Below are positions 1-9,208 of a stretch of DNA of 64,000 nucleotides, in pieces. This DNA comes from Prauserella endophytica (GTDB lineage Bacteria; Actinomycetota; Actinomycetes; Mycobacteriales; Pseudonocardiaceae), in assembly GCF_005146945.1 (NCBI RefSeq), contig NZ_SWMS01000002.1, forward strand, positions 372,001-436,000, given 5' to 3'. The notes beneath the pieces are model-generated. The model was not told the origin of the DNA. It saw only the letters and a program-made list of their open reading frames with translations, and searched no databases. The translations under genes and the position numbers were made by a program. Numbering within the stretch: the first letter of the stretch is position 1; every line of letters begins with the position of its first letter.

Positions 1-1275
1 CTGAACGGCAAGTTCCGTGGCTGTGACGCCGGGTCGGGCACCCACGTGTGGCAGTTCAGCGAGGAGGTGCGCGCGGGCCGCATGAGCCAGGCGGACTTCA
101 ACGCGGCCGAGGCGTGCCTCTCGCGCAGTGCCGGGCACTGCACCACGATGGGCACCGCGTCGACCATGGCGTGCCTCGCCGAGGCGCTCGGCCTCTCCCT
201 GCCCGGCAGCGCCGCGATCCCAGCCGTCGACGCCCGGCGACACCGCATCGCCGAGGAGGCGGGCGGCCGGATCGTGTCCATGGTGGAGGAAGGGCTCACC
301 CCGTCGTCCATTCTGGACCGCCGGTCGTTCGAGAACGCCATTCGCGTCAACGCGGCCATCGGCGGCTCCACCAACGCCGTGGTGCACCTGCTCGCGATCG
401 CGGGACGCGCCGAGGTCGAGCTTTCGCTCGACGACTTCGACACGCTCGCGGCGAAGGTACCGCTGCTGGTGGACCTGTTGCCGTCCGGCCGGTTCCTGAT
501 GGAGGACTTCGCCTACGCCGGCGGCCTGCCCGCCGTGATCAAGGAGCTGGGCGAACTGCTGCACACCGACGCGGCCACCGTGACAGGCCGGAGCCTCGGC
601 GAGAACTGTGCCGACGCCGAGAACTGGAACACCGACGTGATCCACACCCGCGCGGAGCCGCTGCGCGAGGCCGGGAGCCACACCGCGGTGCTGCGGGGCA
701 ACCTCGCACCGGACGGTGCGGTGATCAAGGTGTCCGCGGCGTCGGAGGAACTGGTGCGGCACACCGGAACGGCGCTCGTCTTCGACACGATCGAGGAGTA
801 CCACGAGCAGGCCGACTCACCCGACCTTCCGGTGGACGCCTCGACGGTGCTCGTGGTGCGCAACGCGGGCCCGTCCGGATATCCCGGCATGCCCGAGATC
901 GGCAACCTGGCCATCCCGAAGAAGCTGCTCGACGCCGGTGTCCGCGACATGGTCCGGATCACCGACGGCCGGATGAGCGGGACCTCGTACGGGACGGTGG
1001 TGCTGCACGTGGCGCCGGAGTCCGCCGCGGGCGGCCCGCTGGCGCTGCTGCGCACCGGCGACCGGGTGACCCTCGACGTCCCCGCCCGCCGCATCGACAT
1101 GGACGTGCCCGAGGACGAGCTGCGCCGCCGCGCGGCCGAGCCGACGCAGGCGGAGAACACCGGTTCCGGCTACGCGTGGCTGTACCGCGAGCACGTGCGG
1201 CAGGCCGACACGGGCGCCGACTTCGACTTCCTGGTGGGCAGGCGGGGACACGCCGTGCCCCGCAGGCACCTCTGA
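1..1275 (+). CDS. IlvD/Edd-family dehydratase, likely sugar-acid dehydratase (5' partial)
   Basis: The reading frame is open from base 1, so the N-terminus lies outside the window; 424 residues are visible. The family dehydrates dihydroxy acids or aldonic acids using an Fe-S cluster and Mg2+ in the cytoplasm. The motif GHCTTMGTAST (Cys47 of the visible part) fits the third cluster ligand, and GRMSGTSYG near the C-terminus carries the serine known as the base in sugar-acid members. The two upstream cluster cysteines are not in the window. The next genes encode a KDPG-type aldolase 22 nt downstream and an aldehyde dehydrogenase, so a pentonate or hexonate dehydratase is more likely than IlvD of valine synthesis. 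The exact sugar acid cannot be told. Confidence 0.9.
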   Translation: MNGKFRGCDAGSGTHVWQFSEEVRAGRMSQADFNAAEACLSRSAGHCTTMGTASTMACLAEALGLSLPGSAAIPAVDARRHRIAEEAGGRIVSMVEEGLTPSSILDRRSFENAIRVNAAIGGSTNAVVHLLAIAGRAEVELSLDDFDTLAAKVPLLVDLLPSGRFLMEDFAYAGGLPAVIKELGELLHTDAATVTGRSLGENCADAENWNTDVIHTRAEPLREAGSHTAVLRGNLAPDGAVIKVSAASEELVRHTGTALVFDTIEEYHEQADSPDLPVDASTVLVVRNAGPSGYPGMPEIGNLAIPKKLLDAGVRDMVRITDGRMSGTSYGTVVLHVAPESAAGGPLALLRTGDRVTLDVPARRIDMDVPEDELRRRAAEPTQAENTGSGYAWLYREHVRQADTGADFDFLVGRRGHAVPRRHL

Positions 1276-1297
1276 CGACGCGAGAGAGGAACGACCT

Positions 1298-1915
1298 ATG
1301 GCCAACGACCTCCTGAGCCGGGTGCTGGAGCACCGCGCGATGGTGATCTATCGAGGGCAACCCGCCGGGCAGTGCCTCGAGCTAACCGAACTGCTCCACG
1401 AAGAGGGCATCCGGCTGTTCGAGGTGACTCTGGGCCGTGGTGAGCCGTTCGCCGCCATCACTGCGCTGGCCGAGAAGTACGGCCACCAGATCCCCATCGG
1501 AGCGGGGACGGTGATGACGGCCGACGACGTCTCACGGGCCGCCGACGCGGGCGCGCGGTTCATCGTCTGCCCGCATGTGGACGAGGCCGTGATCGAGCGG
1601 GCCAAGGCGCTCGGCCTCGGCGTCGTGCCGGGCGCCTTCACGCCGACGGAGATCGTCCACGCCACGCGCCTCGGCGCCGACCTGGTGAAGGTCTTCCCGA
1701 TCGGCCCCGTCGGCGCCGGCTACCTCCGGCAGCTCAAGGGCCCGTTGCCCGACGTGCCACTGCTGGCCACCGGCGGGGTCGGGGCCGATCTCGCGCGCGA
1801 ATGCCTGGCCGAGGGCTGTGCGGGCGTCGGCGTCGGCGTCCAGCTGCTCGGCGACCCGGCCGACCCGGACGCGCTCAGGGCGGAGGCCCGCCGCCTCCTC
1901 GCCGCCACCCGCTGA
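1298..1915 (+). CDS. KDPG/KHG-type 2-keto-3-deoxy acid aldolase
   Basis: A 205-aa class I aldolase, the usual length for the KDPG/KHG family, which splits 2-keto-3-deoxy sugar acids (phosphorylated or not) into pyruvate and an aldehyde. Lys131 in the DLVKVFP motif matches the Schiff-base lysine, and Glu42 in FEVTL matches the general acid/base residue. The GAGTV and LLATGGV phosphate/carboxylate loops are present. The ATG follows GAGAGAGGA and lies 22 nt after the dehydratase stop, so the two are cotranscribed. It should cleave the 2-keto-3-deoxy acid made by the upstream enzyme; whether the substrate is phosphorylated is not visible. Confidence 0.88.
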   Translation: MANDLLSRVLEHRAMVIYRGQPAGQCLELTELLHEEGIRLFEVTLGRGEPFAAITALAEKYGHQIPIGAGTVMTADDVSRAADAGARFIVCPHVDEAVIERAKALGLGVVPGAFTPTEIVHATRLGADLVKVFPIGPVGAGYLRQLKGPLPDVPLLATGGVGADLARECLAEGCAGVGVGVQLLGDPADPDALRAEARRLLAATR

Positions 1916-1962
1916 AGGCGGCGGACACCGGCAACGACGCCGAGTCGAAAGGAAGCCTTTCC

Positions 1963-3381
1963 ATGTCAACCCAAGAGGTGCCGCAGCAGGCGGAGCCCGA
2001 GGACGCCTACCGGCTTCGTGCCGAGGACGTCAAGGAGGCGCCGACGACACTGCGCGGCAGGCTGCGCTATCTGGGGCCGGGCATCATCCTCACCGCCTCC
2101 GTGGTGGGTTCGGGCGAGCTGATCGTCACGACGTCGCTCGGGGCCCGCGCGGGGTTCGTCCTGCTGTGGCTGGTGATCGTCGGCGCCACCGTCAAGGTGT
2201 GGGTGCAGATGGAGCTCGCCCGCTGGGCGATCCTCAACGGCAAGACCGCGCTCGCCGGGTACAGCACCGTGCCGCCGAGGATCGGCCGCATGGGCTGGAT
2301 CAACTGGCTGTGGATCGGGCTCGACCTCGCCAAGAACTTCCAGCGCGGTGGCGTCATCGGCGGCTCGGCCGCCGCGTGCTCGATTCTGTGGCCCATCGTG
2401 GGGGAGCCGCTGAGCAGCGGCTCGCTCGCCATGTGGGCGGTCATCATCACGGCGCTGACGATCGGGCTGTTGCGCAGCAACCGGTACAGCGTCGTGGAGG
2501 CGATCACCACGTGGTCGGTCGCGATCTTCACGCTGAGCACCGTGGCGATCGTGCTGGTGCTGCCGTTCACCCCGTTCTCCTACAGCCCCGGGGACTTCGC
2601 CGACGGGCTGAGCTTCGCGATCCCGGCGGGCACCGTCGGCCTCGCGGTGGCCATGTTCGGCTCGACCGGTGTCGGCGCCGACGACATGACCAACTACACG
2701 TACTGGTGCCTGGAGAAGGGTTACGCGCGCTGGACCGGTCCCGACGACGGCAGCGAGGAACGCGCCCGGCGGGCCGAGGGCTGGATCAAGGTGATGCAGC
2801 TCGACGTGTTCGTGTCCTGGCTCGTCTGCACGGTCACGACGCTCTCGTTCTACGTGGTCGGCGCGAGCGTGCTGCATCCGCAGAACCTCGTGCCCCAGGG
2901 CAATGCCGTGATCACCACCGTGTCCCGGATCTACACCGACACGCTGGGCCCGTGGGCGGAGACCCTGTTCCTGTTCGGGGCGATCGCGGTGCTGTTCTCC
3001 ACCAACATCGCCTCCGCGGCCGCGGTCCCCCGGCTGTGGACCAACACGCTGGGCCTGCTGGGCGTGATCGACTGGCACGACGTCAAGGTCCGGGCGCGGA
3101 TCCTGCGGATCCTCACCGTCTGCCTGCCCGTGCTCTGGCTGCTCATGTTCCTGTTCGTCCAGTCGCCGCTGGTGATGATGCAGATCGGCGCGATCGCGAC
3201 CGGTATCTTCCTGCTCGCGGTGCTGATCGCCGTGTGGCGGCTGCGCACCCTGGAGGTCGACCCGCGCTTCCGGCGCAACCGGTGGCTCACCGCGGCGTTC
3301 GTCGTCAGCAGCATCGGTATCTTCCTGCTCGCCGTCTACACGGTGCTGGAGGTGTTCGGTGTCGGGATCGCCGGTGCGTGA
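1963..3381 (+). CDS. Nramp-fold transporter lacking the metal-binding motifs
   Basis: A 472-aa polytopic membrane protein with about eleven hydrophobic segments. The GPGIILTASVVGSGE stretch in TM1 marks the Nramp (COG1914) fold. The ATG at 1963 follows AAAGGAAGCC; a longer in-frame extension overlaps the aldolase and is not preferred. In true Nramp proteins TM1 carries DPGN and TM6 carries MPHN, whose Asp, Asn and Met bind metal. Here TM1 reads GSGE (residues 49-52) and the TM6 region reads FGSTGVGADDMT (232-243), so those ligands are missing. With sugar-acid genes on both sides in one operon, I infer it imports the organic acid substrate rather than Mn2+ or Fe2+. Databases will probably still label it a divalent metal transporter. 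Confidence 0.8.
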   Translation: MSTQEVPQQAEPEDAYRLRAEDVKEAPTTLRGRLRYLGPGIILTASVVGSGELIVTTSLGARAGFVLLWLVIVGATVKVWVQMELARWAILNGKTALAGYSTVPPRIGRMGWINWLWIGLDLAKNFQRGGVIGGSAAACSILWPIVGEPLSSGSLAMWAVIITALTIGLLRSNRYSVVEAITTWSVAIFTLSTVAIVLVLPFTPFSYSPGDFADGLSFAIPAGTVGLAVAMFGSTGVGADDMTNYTYWCLEKGYARWTGPDDGSEERARRAEGWIKVMQLDVFVSWLVCTVTTLSFYVVGASVLHPQNLVPQGNAVITTVSRIYTDTLGPWAETLFLFGAIAVLFSTNIASAAAVPRLWTNTLGLLGVIDWHDVKVRARILRILTVCLPVLWLLMFLFVQSPLVMMQIGAIATGIFLLAVLIAVWRLRTLEVDPRFRRNRWLTAAFVVSSIGIFLLAVYTVLEVFGVGIAGA

Positions 3382-3485
3382 TCGATCACATGACGTGCGC
3401 GAGCCCGACTCCGGATACGGTCGGGGGAGGGCACATCGTCCGTTGACGCCGCGTGCCGACAGCACGCCACGAGGGAGGCTTCTCG

Positions 3486-4925
3486 ATGACCTATCCGGAC
3501 ACCCAGCTCTTCATCGACGACCAGTGGCTGGATGCTGCGGAGGGCCGCACGATCGACGTGCACAACCCGGCGACCGGCCAGGTCATCGGGCGCGTCGCCC
3601 ACGCGACCAAGCAGGACCTCGACCGGGCCGCCGACTCGGTGCGGCGCGGCTTCGAGGTGTGGCGCGACCACACGCCCGCGCAGCGGAGCAAGATCATGCG
3701 CAAGGCGGCCGAGCTGGTGCGCGCCCGCGTCGACGAGATCGCGGCACTGATGACGCGGGAGCAGGGCAAGCCGCTGGTGGAGGCCAAGGGCGAGATCCTG
3801 GCCGGTGCGGACATCATCGACTGGTTCGCCGACGAGGGCCTGCGCGTCTACGGCCGGCTCGTCCCGCACCGCGCCAACCCCGCCATCCAGCAGCTGGTGA
3901 TCAAGGACCCGGTGGGGCCGGTGGCCGCGTTCACGCCGTGGAACTTCCCGATCAACCAGGTCGTTCGCAAGCTCGGCGCCGGACTCGCCGCGGGCTGCTC
4001 GATGATCGTGAAGGCGCCCGAGGAGACGCCGGCCAGCCCGGCGGCGCTGGTGCGCGCCTTCCAGGACGCGGGCCTGCCCGCCGGGGTGCTCGCGCTGGTG
4101 TACGGCAACCCGGCCGAGATCTCGGAGCACCTGATCGCCCACCCGGTGATCCGCAAGATCACCTTCACCGGGTCGACCGCCGTCGGCAAGCAGCTCGCCG
4201 CGCTGGCGGGCAGGCACATGAAGCGCGTCTCGATGGAGCTGGGCGGGCACGCGCCGGTGATCGTCTGCGAGGACGCCGACATCGAGCTGGCCGTCAAGAC
4301 CATGAGCAGGGCGAAGTTCCGCAACGCGGGTCAGGTCTGCATCTCCCCGACGCGGTTCCTCGTGCACGAGTCGGTGCGGCAGGACTTCGCCAAGGCGTTC
4401 GCCGAGGTCGCCACCGGCCTCAACGTCGGCGACGGGCTCGCCGAGGGCACCGAAATGGGACCGCTCGCCAACACGCGGCGCGTCGACGCGATGTCGGCGC
4501 TGTACGCCGACGCCGTCGAGCGGGGCGCCACGGTCCTCTCGGGCGGCAAGCGCATCGGCGACGAGGGCAACTTCTGGGCGCCCACCGTGCTCGACGACGT
4601 CCCGGCCGAGGCCAAGCTGTTCAACGAGGAGCCCTTCGGCCCCGTGGCGGCGATCCGCGGCTTCCAGGACCTGGACGAGGCGGTCACCGAGGCGAACCGC
4701 CTGTCCTACGGCCTCGCCGGGTACGCCTTCACCCGCTCGCTGGCCACGGCCGACCAGCTCACCCGCAAGGTCGAGGTGGGCATGCTCTGGGTCAACATGC
4801 CCGCCATGCCCTCGGCCGAGCTGCCCTTCGGCGGCGTCAAGGATTCGGGCTACGGCTCCGAGGGCGGCCCCGAGGCGATGGAGGCCTACCTCAACACCCG
4901 CGCGGTCAGCATCGCACACCAGTGA
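3486..4925 (+). CDS. NAD(P)-dependent aldehyde dehydrogenase
   Basis: A 479-aa aldehyde dehydrogenase of standard length, oxidising an aldehyde to its acid in the cytoplasm. Asn153 in TPWNFP, the cofactor loop FTGSTAVGK (227-235), Glu251 in MELGGHAP and the catalytic Cys285 in NAGQVCISP are all present. The ATG at 3486 has GGGAGG nine bases upstream (ACGAGGGAGGCTTCTCG); an upstream in-frame ATG at 3453 has no good ribosome site. It is last in the operon with the dehydratase and aldolase, so it probably oxidises the aldehyde released by the aldolase (glycolaldehyde or glyceraldehyde) or a 2-oxoglutarate semialdehyde. It ends just before a 57-nt perfect palindrome that probably terminates transcription. 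Confidence 0.9.
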   Translation: MTYPDTQLFIDDQWLDAAEGRTIDVHNPATGQVIGRVAHATKQDLDRAADSVRRGFEVWRDHTPAQRSKIMRKAAELVRARVDEIAALMTREQGKPLVEAKGEILAGADIIDWFADEGLRVYGRLVPHRANPAIQQLVIKDPVGPVAAFTPWNFPINQVVRKLGAGLAAGCSMIVKAPEETPASPAALVRAFQDAGLPAGVLALVYGNPAEISEHLIAHPVIRKITFTGSTAVGKQLAALAGRHMKRVSMELGGHAPVIVCEDADIELAVKTMSRAKFRNAGQVCISPTRFLVHESVRQDFAKAFAEVATGLNVGDGLAEGTEMGPLANTRRVDAMSALYADAVERGATVLSGGKRIGDEGNFWAPTVLDDVPAEAKLFNEEPFGPVAAIRGFQDLDEAVTEANRLSYGLAGYAFTRSLATADQLTRKVEVGMLWVNMPAMPSAELPFGGVKDSGYGSEGGPEAMEAYLNTRAVSIAHQ

Positions 4926-4940
4926 CCTGGTAGGCCCGAA

Positions 4941-4997
4941 CCGCAGTGAAGGCCACCTTCCCTGCGTTCAACGCAGGGAAGGTGGCCTTCACTGCGG
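4941..4997. repeat. Perfect 28-bp-arm palindrome between convergent genes (copy 1 of 2)
   Basis: Arms 4941-4968 and 4970-4997 are perfect reverse complements around a single C. The core reads GTGAAGGCCACCTTCC on one side and GGAAGGTGGCCTTCAC on the other. It lies between the stop codons of the aldehyde dehydrogenase (+) and the ABC permease (-), so it can act as a terminator in both directions although no T-run follows. A closely related element sits at 46861-46915, also between convergent genes. Conceptual translation gives MKATFPAFNAGKVAFTA-like peptides, which I regard as artefacts. Confidence 0.9.
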
Positions 4998-5019
4998 TGG
5001 CTCAGAGGTGCCCGTCGGG

Positions 5020-5850
5020 TCACTTCCAGCTCGTCAACCGCCGCTCGACCACCACGAGCAGCTGGTTGAAGCCCACGCCGAGCACCGAGATGGCCACGAT
5101 GCCCGCGTACATGGACGGGATGGCGAAGTTGTACTGGGAGTCGTTGATGAGGAAGCCGAGCCCCGCCTTCGCCCCCACCATCTCCGCGGCGATCACCACG
5201 ACGATCGCGGCCGCGCCGGCCAGCCGCAGGCCCGTGAACACCGTCGGGATCGACGCGGGGAGGATCACCTTGCGGAACAGGGCCGGCGGCGGCAGGTTCA
5301 GCGACCTGGCCAGCTTCAGCAACGTGGGGTCCACGTTGCGCACCGCGGTGATCGTGTTCAGCAGGATCGGCCACGTGCACGCGTAGACCACGATCGCGAT
5401 CTTCGACGTCTCCCCGATGCCGAGCACCAGCACGAACACGGGGAGCAGGGCCAGCGCCGCGGTGTTGAGGAACAGCTGCACCAGGGGCGTGAGGACGTCG
5501 GAGACGGTCTTGTACCAGCCGATCAGGATCCCGAGGGGCACGGCGATCAGCACCGCGATGCCGAACCCGGACAGCGAGCGCGTCAGGCTGGCCTGGATGT
5601 GCTCGGCGAGCTGCCCGCTGGCGGCCAGCTCGCCGAGGGCGCGCACGACCCCGGAGAACGGCGTGAGGAACGTGGAGTCGATCAATCCAGCCCTCGGCGC
5701 GAACTCCCACACCGCGAGCAGCAGGAGGACCGCGACCGACCTGGTGGCGACGCCCGACAGCGCCGATCCGGCCCGGCGGCCGGCGCCCCGGCGAGGCTGG
5801 GCCTCGGTTTTCCGTTCCACGGCCCGCTCGGTGATCGTGGGCGCGCTCAT
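5020..5850 (-). CDS. ABC transporter permease, SsuC/TauC type
   Basis: A 276-aa inner-membrane permease with about six hydrophobic segments. The EAA-type cytoplasmic loop appears around ARSLNLPPPALFRKVILPAS, typical of the nitrate/sulfonate/taurine (BPD_transp_1) family. It should form the channel with the ATPase encoded just upstream. Its ATG overlaps the ATPase stop by ATGA, so translation is probably coupled. It is the last gene of the substrate-binding protein, ATPase, permease operon and ends beside the large palindrome at 4941-4997. The substrate is inferred from context as an organosulfonate or similar compound. Confidence 0.9.
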   Translation of the reverse strand: MSAPTITERAVERKTEAQPRRGAGRRAGSALSGVATRSVAVLLLLAVWEFAPRAGLIDSTFLTPFSGVVRALGELAASGQLAEHIQASLTRSLSGFGIAVLIAVPLGILIGWYKTVSDVLTPLVQLFLNTAALALLPVFVLVLGIGETSKIAIVVYACTWPILLNTITAVRNVDPTLLKLARSLNLPPPALFRKVILPASIPTVFTGLRLAGAAAIVVVIAAEMVGAKAGLGFLINDSQYNFAIPSMYAGIVAISVLGVGFNQLLVVVERRLTSWK

Positions 5851-6653
5851 GCCGACACCGCTTCCTTCTCGAGCTCCTGTGCGCGCACGACCTCGTCGTG
5901 CAGCAGTGTCCAGATCTCGTGCCGGTAGCGGGCGAACTCCGGCGTCGAGCGGATGTCCTCGGCCGCGCTGCGGTCGAGGACGATGTCCACAACGGACTTG
6001 ATCCGGCCGGGGCGAGACGTCAGCACGGCCACCCGCTGCCCGAGGTACACGGCCTCGTCGATGCCGTGGGTGATGAACACGATCGTCTTGCCGGTGCGCT
6101 GCCAGATGCGGCGGAGCTCGTCCTGCAGCGACTCGCGGGTCTGTGCGTCGAGCGCGGCGAACGGCTCGTCCATCAGCAGCACGCCCGGGTCGTAGGCGAG
6201 ACTGCGCGCGATCGCCACGCGCTGTTTCATCCCGCCGGAGAGCTCGTGCGGGTGCCGGTCGGCGAACGACGCGAGGTCCACCAGCTCGAGGTACTCCCGC
6301 GCAAGCTCGGCGCGGTCCCTCTTGGGCACGCCGATCGCCTCCAGCCCGAACTCGACGTTGCCCTGCGCGGTGCGCCATGGCAGCAGCGCGTACTGCTGGA
6401 AGACGATGCCGCGGTCCACTCCGGGCCCGGTCACCGGCTCGCCGTCGAGCAGGACCTGTCCCGAGGTCGGGGTTCCGAGCCCCGCCAGCAGGTCCAGCAG
6501 CGTGGACTTGCCGCAGCCACTCGGTCCGACGATGACCGTGAACTCGCCCTGGGCGATGTGCAGGTCGATGTCTTCCAGCGCCGTCAGGCGCTCCCGGCCG
6601 CCGCGGATCGGGAACGTGCGCCCGACGCCTTCGAAACGGATCTTCGTCGTCAT
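5847..6653 (-). CDS. ABC transporter ATP-binding protein, SsuB/TauB type
   Basis: A 268-aa ATPase of the nitrate/sulfonate/taurine importer family. Walker A is GPSGCGKST, the Q-loop follows in IVFQQYALLPW, the signature is LSGGMKQR, Walker B is VLLMDEPFAALD, and the H-loop is VFITHGIDEAV. FQQYALLPW is typical of SsuB/TauB-like proteins. The start overlaps the stop of the binding-protein gene by ATGA and its own stop overlaps the permease start in the same way. It energises uptake through the permease at 5020-5850. Confidence 0.92.
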   Translation of the reverse strand: MTTKIRFEGVGRTFPIRGGRERLTALEDIDLHIAQGEFTVIVGPSGCGKSTLLDLLAGLGTPTSGQVLLDGEPVTGPGVDRGIVFQQYALLPWRTAQGNVEFGLEAIGVPKRDRAELAREYLELVDLASFADRHPHELSGGMKQRVAIARSLAYDPGVLLMDEPFAALDAQTRESLQDELRRIWQRTGKTIVFITHGIDEAVYLGQRVAVLTSRPGRIKSVVDIVLDRSAAEDIRSTPEFARYRHEIWTLLHDEVVRAQELEKEAVSA

Positions 6654-7672
6654 GCCCCGGCGCCCTTCGCGTAGGAGTTGAACTCGTTGGTGTAGACGTC
6701 CCGCACGGTGACCGCGTCTTGTTCGATGTCCCCGCGCTTGCCCAGCCAGTCGACCCACAGCTGGAGCTCCTGGTCCTTGATCACGCCGCCCGTGCCCGCG
6801 ACGCCGTAGGAGCGCCAGTACCTCAGCGGGTCGGTGTCCTCGTTGCGCCTGCGGTCGGTGAGGATCCGGGTGAAGCGGTCGACGACCTCCTCGTGCGGTG
6901 TGCTCTTGCTCCACTCGATGGCCTTGGCTACGCCGGAGACGAAGGTGCGCACGGTGTCGGCGTTGTCCTCGAGGAAGTCCCTGCGGAACACGTAGGTGCC
7001 GGCCGTGAAGTCGCCGAGCAGCTCGTGGTCGCTGAACAGCTTGCGGATCCCGCCGCGTTCCAGCGCCTTCTCCCGCAGGATCCCGCCGAGCACGGCCACC
7101 TCGATCTGGCCCTGCCGCAGCGCCTGCTCGGTGTTGACCGGCGGGACCACGGTCGGCTCCACCTGCTCGCGCTCTGCCGCCGACAGCCCGTTGCGTTCCA
7201 GGTAGATGTCCAGCATGGCCTCGCTGTGCGCGCCGAGCGTGTTCATGCCGACCTTGGCGCCCAGCAGGTCCCTCGGGCCACGCAGGGGGCTGTCCTCCAG
7301 CACGTAGTAGCCGCTGGCCTCGTCCCTGTCGACTCCGTAGTAGCCGACGACGGAGGTGATCGGCGCGTTCCGCGCGGCCAGCTTGATCACCGCCCCGTTG
7401 AACGCGCCTCCGTAGTCGACCTGGCCGGTCGCGGCGGACTGGATGTCCTGTGGGCCGCTGATGGTGTTGCCGACCCATTCCAGCTTCACGTCTCCTAGGT
7501 AGCCGAGGTCGGCGGCCAGCTCCGACGGGATGACCTGGCCTGCCCAGCCCTGGTAGCGGATCGTCCTGGTGTTCACCCCGCTCGCCGCGCCGCAGCCGGT
7601 GAGCGCACCCGCGGCGGCAGTGAGCCCGAGCGCGGTCAGCCCGAGGAATTGTCGTCGATTGGTGGTCGTCAC
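6650..7672 (-). CDS. ABC substrate-binding lipoprotein (sulfonate/nitrate/taurine type), Tat exported
   Basis: A 340-aa periplasmic-type binding protein of the SsuA/TauA (NMT1-like) family. The N-terminus has a twin-arginine motif (NRRQFLG), a hydrophobic stretch and a lipobox (LTGC, Cys27), so it should be Tat-exported and lipid-anchored on the outer face of the membrane. The start is GTG at 7672, with AAAGGA suitably placed upstream. First gene of the operon and divergent from the TauD-like dioxygenase 246 nt away, a common arrangement for uptake plus desulfonation of alkanesulfonates. The exact ligand is not readable from sequence. Confidence 0.88.
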   Translation of the reverse strand: MTTTNRRQFLGLTALGLTAAAGALTGCGAASGVNTRTIRYQGWAGQVIPSELAADLGYLGDVKLEWVGNTISGPQDIQSAATGQVDYGGAFNGAVIKLAARNAPITSVVGYYGVDRDEASGYYVLEDSPLRGPRDLLGAKVGMNTLGAHSEAMLDIYLERNGLSAAEREQVEPTVVPPVNTEQALRQGQIEVAVLGGILREKALERGGIRKLFSDHELLGDFTAGTYVFRRDFLEDNADTVRTFVSGVAKAIEWSKSTPHEEVVDRFTRILTDRRRNEDTDPLRYWRSYGVAGTGGVIKDQELQLWVDWLGKRGDIEQDAVTVRDVYTNEFNSYAKGAGA

Positions 7673-7918
7673 AGCGGTTGTCCTTTACGGCGGGGAATAA
7701 TGGAAACTGAGATTTGGAGAACCGGGGAAATTAACTTCCCGGTCGGGGAAGTCGGCCCCGTTTCGTCAGGCTGGCACGGAAATCGTCGATACGGCAATGG
7801 TTTCCGTGTCACGTTCTCACGTCCTGAGAAGCATTGTTTTCACGCCGCAGAAATATTGCCCGATTCTCGGGGAAAGCCGCAGTCTGATGCGGACCGGTAC
7901 GGAACCAAGGAGTGAGCA
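7673..7918. promoter_or_regulatory. Divergent promoter region of the ABC operon and tauD-like gene
   Basis: This 246-nt spacer is clearly more AT-rich than its surroundings and must hold both promoters. An imperfect inverted repeat, ACCGGGGAAATT / AACTTCCCGGT, lies at 7721-7743 and could be an operator. No regulator gene is adjacent, so a distant regulator responding to sulfur supply would have to act here. The boundaries of promoter elements are not certain. Confidence 0.5.
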
Positions 7919-8845
7919 ATGAGCGTGGATGTGGCACGAAGCACCGAAGTTTCGGTGACCAGGATCGGCGGGCGCATCGGCGCGCGCATCGACGGGGTTC
8001 GGCTCGGCGGCGAGCTCGACGCGGACACCGTCGCGCGGATCCGGGCGGCACTGCTGGAGAACAAGGTGGTGTTCTTCCGCGGCCAGCACCATCTCGACGA
8101 CGCGGGGCAGCAGGCGTTCGGGCGGCTCCTCGGTGAGCTGACCCGGCCGCACCCCACGGTGCGCAGCGTGGGACTGGAGAACATCCTGCCCATCGACGCC
8201 GAGTACGGCCGGGCCAACAGCTGGCACTCCGACGTCACGTTCGTCGACCGCATCCCGGCGTTCAGCCTGTTGCGGGCCATCACGATTCCCGCCTACGGCG
8301 GCACCACGGTGTGGGCCAACACGGCCGCGGCGTACGCCGGCCTGCCGGAGTCGCTCAAGGCATTGGCCGAGAAGCTGTGGGCCGTGCACACGAACCTCTA
8401 CGACTACTCCCGTCACGTCGACGAGCGCCGGATCGGCGGGGTGGATGTGAAGGAGCAGGCCTACCGCGACGAGTTCCGCTCCGACGTGTACGAGACCGAG
8501 CACCCCGTCGTGCGGGTCCATCCCGAGACCGGGGAGCGGGTGCTGCTGCTCGGCCACTTCGTCAAGCAGCTCGTCGGGCTCTCCTCGGCGGAGTCGAGCG
8601 CGATCTTCGGGCTGCTGCAGGCCCGCGTCACCAGGCTGGAGAACACCGTGCGCTGGCAGTGGCAGCCCGGTGACCTGGCGATCTGGGACAACCGCGCCAC
8701 CCAGCACTACGGCGTCGCCGACTACGACGACCAGGCGCGCCGGCTACACCGGATCACGGTGGCGGGAACGATCCCCGAGAGCGTCGACGGTGTTCGCAGC
8801 ACCGCACGGGTTGGCGACGCGTCGCACTACTCCACAGTGGACTGA
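7919..8845 (+). CDS. TauD/TfdA-family 2-oxoglutarate-dependent dioxygenase
   Basis: A 308-aa non-haem Fe(II) dioxygenase, close to the 280-310 aa usual for TauD. The iron triad is visible: His103 and Asp105 in NSWHSDVTF, and His263 in WDNRATQHY; Arg274 fits the 2-oxoglutarate-binding arginine. Family members hydroxylate taurine, alkanesulfonates, alkyl sulfates or herbicide-like acids, releasing sulfite, sulfate or glyoxylate. The ATG follows CCAAGGAGTGAGCA, a strong ribosome site. Divergence from an SsuA/TauA-type importer supports a role in using sulfonated compounds as a sulfur source. Confidence 0.9.
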   Translation: MSVDVARSTEVSVTRIGGRIGARIDGVRLGGELDADTVARIRAALLENKVVFFRGQHHLDDAGQQAFGRLLGELTRPHPTVRSVGLENILPIDAEYGRANSWHSDVTFVDRIPAFSLLRAITIPAYGGTTVWANTAAAYAGLPESLKALAEKLWAVHTNLYDYSRHVDERRIGGVDVKEQAYRDEFRSDVYETEHPVVRVHPETGERVLLLGHFVKQLVGLSSAESSAIFGLLQARVTRLENTVRWQWQPGDLAIWDNRATQHYGVADYDDQARRLHRITVAGTIPESVDGVRSTARVGDASHYSTVD

Positions 8846-8931
8846 CGGGCCGGGGCTCGCCTGCGTGCCCGGTACGCCGCGGCCTTGACGCGGCTGTCGC
8901 ACGCGTCCATGCCGCACCAGGTGAGCCGAGG
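8827..8931 (-). pseudogene. Remnant of a CGNR zinc-finger protein C-terminus
   Basis: The frame ending at 8827 reads TWCGMDACDSRVKAAA followed by YRARRRA, which resembles the end of the CGNR zinc-finger domain (WCxMxxCGNRxKAxxYRxR). The upstream frame carries none of the rest of such a protein. A second, more decayed echo (VMVTWCGAAKAPA) occurs near 9050-9085 in another frame. The 8846-9208 stretch otherwise shows no intact gene. I read it as a decayed gene, possibly a duplicated and mutated 3' end, overlapping the dioxygenase stop. Confidence 0.4.
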
Positions 8932-9208
8932 TGCCACTGGCCTGGTCGGGGACGGCGGGCGACGCGGGGGAGCCGTGGTCGAACTCGTCGGAGCCCGCCG
9001 CGATCGCTGGCTGCTCCAGCCGCGGCGCTCGGCCGCCGCGTCCGGCAGGCCGGAGCTTTCGCCGCGCCGCACCAGGTGACCATGACCGGTGCGGCCCCGC
9101 GCGAGCGAGTCCGCAGGTGAATCATCCCCGGTGTGCGATGCGTGCCGGCCGATGGCATCGGCCGGGTCCGGGAGCGCCGGCGACCGCGGCGCCCGGCACC
9201 GGCCGTCG

